Shown: piece after piece, positions 12,453 to 14,617 of the stretch
Position numbering within the stretch: position 1 is the first letter of the stretch
How the letters are laid out: each line of letters begins with the position of its first letter
NCBI GenBank assembly: GCA_024277475.1
Contig: JAJRVC010000323.1
Coordinates: forward strand, 1-14,617
Direction: 5' to 3'
Source: Deltaproteobacteria bacterium
GTDB lineage: Bacteria; Desulfobacterota; Desulfobacteria; Desulfobacterales; JAFDCJ01
DNA length: 14,617 nt
Position numbers and translations under genes: made by a program
The notes under the pieces: generated by a model
Seen by the model: the letters and a program-made list of their open reading frames with translations, nothing else
The model's database searches: none
What the model was told of the DNA's origin: nothing

Positions 12453-13358
12453 TTGAGTAACGAAGGGACCGTATTTGATATTCAACGGTTTTCCGTGCAC
12501 GACGGACCCGGCATTCGAACGCTGGTCTTTCTAAAGGGCTGCTCCCTTATGTGTGAATGGTGCGCCAACCCGGAGTCTCAGGCAGCTGCCCCCGAATTGT
12601 TCTTTGATCCTGCCAGATGCATTGCCTGCGAAAACTGCCTGATTCTGTGCACGCACGGCGCCGTGCACAAACAGGGGGGGCGTATTCTGTTTGAAAAAGA
12701 ACGGTGCATCGGCTGCGGGGCATGTGCGGAAAAGTGTTACGCTGAAGCGAGGGTGTTAAAAGGGCGGAAGATGACCGTTGAAGCGGTGGTGGCCGAAGTA
12801 TTAAAAGACGAGGCGTTTTATGCCGATTCAGGAGGCGGGGTGACCTTAAGCGGCGGTGAACCCGTGGATCAGCCCGATTTTTCGGAATCCATATTAAAAG
12901 CCTGTAAAAAATTTGCACTGCATACGGCTGTAGAAACGGCCGGCCATGTTTCATGGTCCGGTTTTGAAAGAATCATACCGTTTACGGATCTCTTCCTGTT
13001 CGATATAAAACATACCGATCCGGATAAGCTGAAAGAATTCACAAAAGGAGATGCCGCTCGAATCCTGCAAAATCTTAAAAAATTGGTAACGAGTGCCAAG
13101 CAGATTATTGTCCGAACCCCGGTTATTCCCGGATTCAACGACTCGCCTGAAGAAATTCAAAAAATTGCCCGGCTGGTGAAAAGCCTCGACATCAAAGAGT
13201 TCCATATGTTGCCTTATCACCGGTATGGGAGGAGCAAATACAGGCTCATGGGCCACACATATGCTTTTCAAGGACCGCAACAGGTCGCAGCGGACCGGAT
13301 GCTTGTATTACAGGATACCGCAACCCGCGAAGGGCTTACGGTACAGGTGGGGGGATAA
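12453..13358 (+). CDS. Glycyl radical enzyme activating enzyme (radical SAM, PflA-like, with two extra 4Fe-4S clusters)
   Basis: 301 residues from TTG 12453. It uses SAM and a 4Fe-4S cluster to place a stable glycyl radical on a partner enzyme under anoxic conditions. Motifs: FDIQRFSVHDGPGIRT near the N-terminus; the radical-SAM CxxxCxxC (Cys30, 34, 37); an inserted ferredoxin-like region with Cys56, 59, 62, 66 and Cys85, 88, 91, 95, enough for two more 4Fe-4S clusters; SGGGVTLSGGEP (SAM binding); FDIKHTDP; RTPVIPGFNDSPEE; and LPYHRYGRSKY. The double-cluster insert separates it from plain PflA and matches activases of dehydratase, lyase and decarboxylase-type partners. TTG 12453 is preceded by GGGAG at 5 bases; GTG 12447 would add two residues but lacks a ribosome binding site. 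No glycyl radical enzyme lies in this window, so the partner is unknown. Confidence 0.92.
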   Translation: MSNEGTVFDIQRFSVHDGPGIRTLVFLKGCSLMCEWCANPESQAAAPELFFDPARCIACENCLILCTHGAVHKQGGRILFEKERCIGCGACAEKCYAEARVLKGRKMTVEAVVAEVLKDEAFYADSGGGVTLSGGEPVDQPDFSESILKACKKFALHTAVETAGHVSWSGFERIIPFTDLFLFDIKHTDPDKLKEFTKGDAARILQNLKKLVTSAKQIIVRTPVIPGFNDSPEEIQKIARLVKSLDIKEFHMLPYHRYGRSKYRLMGHTYAFQGPQQVAADRMLVLQDTATREGLTVQVGG

Positions 13359-13410
13359 TAAGCAACGGATGTCATAAAACAAGATAAGGGCACAGCCATA
13401 TTGGTTTTTT

Positions 13411-13926
13411 TTGATAATCGGTGACCGCGAAGGCCGCGAAGATTTTGAGTCCCGTGTACGTCAGGAATCATTTGATGCGGTCATCGACATGATTTGCTTC
13501 AACGAAGCCGATGCACGGTCAACAGTTGCAGCATTCAAAGATTGTGCGGACCAGATTGTCGTCTGTTCGAGCGTTGCCGTCTATAAACGCCCTTACCGCA
13601 GTGTTCTGACAGTAGAATCCGCCGAATCTCTGTATGATGATCCCATCTTTGGCTATGCTTATGACAACACACCGGCTGAACGCCTGGGGTACTGTCCCCG
13701 GGATAATTCCGAGGATTTTGTAGAAGAGATTTTCGAAGCACAGCATCGGGCCCGGGAACAAAGTCAGGCTGCGTCCAAGAGCAGCGCTACAGACGTTGCC
13801 GATCAGGCGGCGGTTGTTTCGGGCATCAAGGCTGTCCATGCCAATGAGCCGCCGGCCGAGGGCCTGTTTCAGGGAGGACCCTTTTGTGCCATGGAGTTCA
13901 CCGGTGATTTAGCTAAAATTGATTGA
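13411..13926 (+). pseudogene. Extended SDR (NAD-dependent epimerase / uronate dehydrogenase-like) remnant with terminal and internal losses
   Basis: The frame is open from TTG 13411 to TGA 13926 (171 residues). Residues 3-83 match the middle of an extended SDR: IIGDREGREDFESRV, FDAVIDMICFNEADA and VVCSSVAVY (the SSxxVY strand). The N-terminal Rossmann motif GxxGxxG and about 60 residues before it are missing; the in-frame sequence upstream is NKIRAQPYWFF and then a stop. Residues 84-107 (NTPAERLGYCPRDNSEDFVEEI) resemble the C-terminal end of such enzymes, but the stretch between (substrate pocket and the YxxxK catalytic pair) is absent, so about 120-150 residues seem deleted. The last 50 residues (SQAASKSSATDVADQ ... 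FTGDLAKID) match nothing I know. An active dehydrogenase is very unlikely. The next gene starts 25 bases downstream and could belong to the same lost sugar-acid pathway. Confidence 0.65.
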
Positions 13927-13940
13927 AATCGACAAAGAGA

Positions 13941-13945
13941 GAGGG
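13941..13945 (+). promoter_or_regulatory. Ribosome binding site of the amidohydrolase gene
   Basis: GAGGG within the purine run AGAGAGAGGGA lies 6 bases before ATG 13952 and fixes that start. It is one of the strongest Shine-Dalgarno sequences on the plus strand of this window. Confidence 0.7.
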
Positions 13946-13951
13946 ATAAAG

Positions 13952-14617
13952 ATGGATTCATCAGATGGTAGAAAAACCCCTAGGCTGACCGTCCCGAAGG
14001 GGGCCTGTGACACCCACATGCATTTTTATAATGCTGGATTCCCTTCGGCTCCGACGGCACTCATGACGCCGCCCGATGCCTGGGTGGACGGCTACCGGTC
14101 GATCCAGAAGCGCTTGAATCTCGAGCGGGTGGTTGTTGTCCAGCCTACCACTTACGGGACAGATAACTCCTGTCAGCTTGAGGCGATGAAATCCTTCGGA
14201 GAAAACGCTCGGGGTGTCATGGTGGCAGATCTGTCGGCCACGGACGAAGAGTTGGAACGACTCACCGGACTCGGTGTCCGGGGGGTACGTTTCCACATGC
14301 TACCCGGTGGTGCATTGCCATGGGATATTCTCGAAGAGATGGCCGCCCGGGTGAGCAATTTCGGCTGGCACGTCCAGCTCCAGATGAACGGCCGGGAATT
14401 TCCCGAGCGGGAGGCGCTGCTCAAACGGGTGCCGTGTGATCTGGTTGTGGATCATGTTGGACGATTTATGGGGCCGGTGCCGACCGACGATCCGGCCTTC
14501 AAAGTGCTGCTGCAGTTTATCGAAACCGGCCGGTGCTGGGTCAAGCTGTCGGCTCCGTATGAATCTTCAGAATCTGGGCCCCCTGAATGGGCGGATGTCA
14601 GCCTGGAGGCTCGTGCC
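13952..14617 (+). CDS. Amidohydrolase-2 family protein, similar to D-galactarolactone isomerase / 2-pyrone-4,6-dicarboxylate lactonase; 3' end outside the window
   Basis: 222 residues are visible with no stop; relatives have roughly 290-300, so about three quarters is present. The metal-type HxH motif opens the barrel: GACDTHMHFY with His22 and His24. Then come ERVVVVQPTTYGTDN (58-72), GVRGVRFHMLPGGA (108-121), WHVQLQMNG (139-147), VVDHVGRF (165-172) with His168, and WVKLSAPYESS near the edge. This order follows the COG3618/PF04909 group that opens or isomerises sugar-acid lactones and pyrone dicarboxylate lactone. The visible segments look most like D-galactarolactone isomerase as I remember it; the lactonase role is the main alternative. 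The SDR remnant just upstream could once have supplied an aldonolactone by uronate oxidation. The ribosome binding site is strong. It is probably an intact gene in a decayed sugar-acid locus. Confidence 0.82.
   Translation, partial: MDSSDGRKTPRLTVPKGACDTHMHFYNAGFPSAPTALMTPPDAWVDGYRSIQKRLNLERVVVVQPTTYGTDNSCQLEAMKSFGENARGVMVADLSATDEELERLTGLGVRGVRFHMLPGGALPWDILEEMAARVSNFGWHVQLQMNGREFPEREALLKRVPCDLVVDHVGRFMGPVPTDDPAFKVLLQFIETGRCWVKLSAPYESSESGPPEWADVSLEARA

Noticed and set aside
12547..12954. 135-codon minus-strand frame over the activase
   Set aside because: It is antisense to the cysteine-rich radical SAM gene; composition is arginine and proline rich as expected from a shadow frame.
13359..13410. 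Missing N-terminal part of the SDR encoded in another frame
   Set aside because: I looked for a GxxGxxG-type sequence in all plus frames between the activase stop and 13411; the space is only about 50 bases, too short for it.
13519..13839. 106-codon minus-strand frame over the SDR remnant
   Set aside because: The plus frame carries recognisable SDR segments; the minus frame shows none and has no ribosome binding site.

Overview
The window looks like chromosomal DNA from an anaerobic, probably sulfate-reducing Desulfobacterota (Desulfobacterales-like) bacterium. This is inferred from four things: the housekeeping block ribF / flippase-like protein / def / fmt / rsmB / PASTA protein / rpe; a glycyl-radical-enzyme activase with extra ferredoxin clusters; a GT2 domain of the type seen in such genomes; and intergenic DNA full of short dispersed repeats. 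No 16S rRNA or species marker is present, so the assignment is tentative.

Layout. (1) 1-902, plus strand: the 3' end of a family-4 glycosyltransferase, then a HAD-IB phosphatase that has lost its N-terminal half. (2) 903-1439: non-coding, with a GC-rich structured RNA candidate ending in a good intrinsic terminator and small repeat hairpins. (3) 1440-3449, plus: a two-domain membrane glycosyltransferase (GT-C-like multi-spanning part plus a cytosolic GT2 domain). (4) 3506-4099, minus: a membrane-anchored rhodanese, converging on the glycosyltransferase with a shared terminator palindrome between them. (5) 4371-5027, minus: rpe, flanked on both sides by repeat-rich intergenic DNA. (6) 5454-11294, minus: a tight six-gene run read ribF > LPG-synthase-TM/flippase-like protein > def > fmt > rsmB > PASTA protein. 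Three of its junctions are 4-bp ATGA overlaps, so it is almost certainly one operon. def and fmt work as a pair in translation initiation, rsmB modifies 16S rRNA, and ribF makes FMN/FAD. (7) 11389-11475, plus: tRNA-Leu(CAG) with its own promoter and terminator, divergent from ribF. (8) 11530-12446: about 900 bases with no convincing gene, AT-rich at first, holding one small open frame and then a hairpin-rich leader. (9) 12453-13358, plus: a glycyl radical enzyme activase with no partner enzyme in view. (10) 13411-13926: the remains of an extended-SDR (nucleotide-sugar or uronate dehydrogenase-like) gene with internal loss. (11) 13952 to the window end: an amidohydrolase-2 protein resembling D-galactarolactone isomerase or 2-pyrone-4,6-dicarboxylate lactonase, cut by the window edge.

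The core (5454-11475) is ordinary housekeeping. The two ends are accessory DNA with clear signs of gene decay: the truncated HAD and the gutted SDR. I found no CRISPR array, transposase, phage gene, or convincing wholly new multi-gene system. The items most worth checking are the structured RNA at 1164-1272, the hairpin leader of the activase, the GT-C/GT2 fusion, the heptamer array at 5391-5453, and the nested inverted repeats at 5196-5300.
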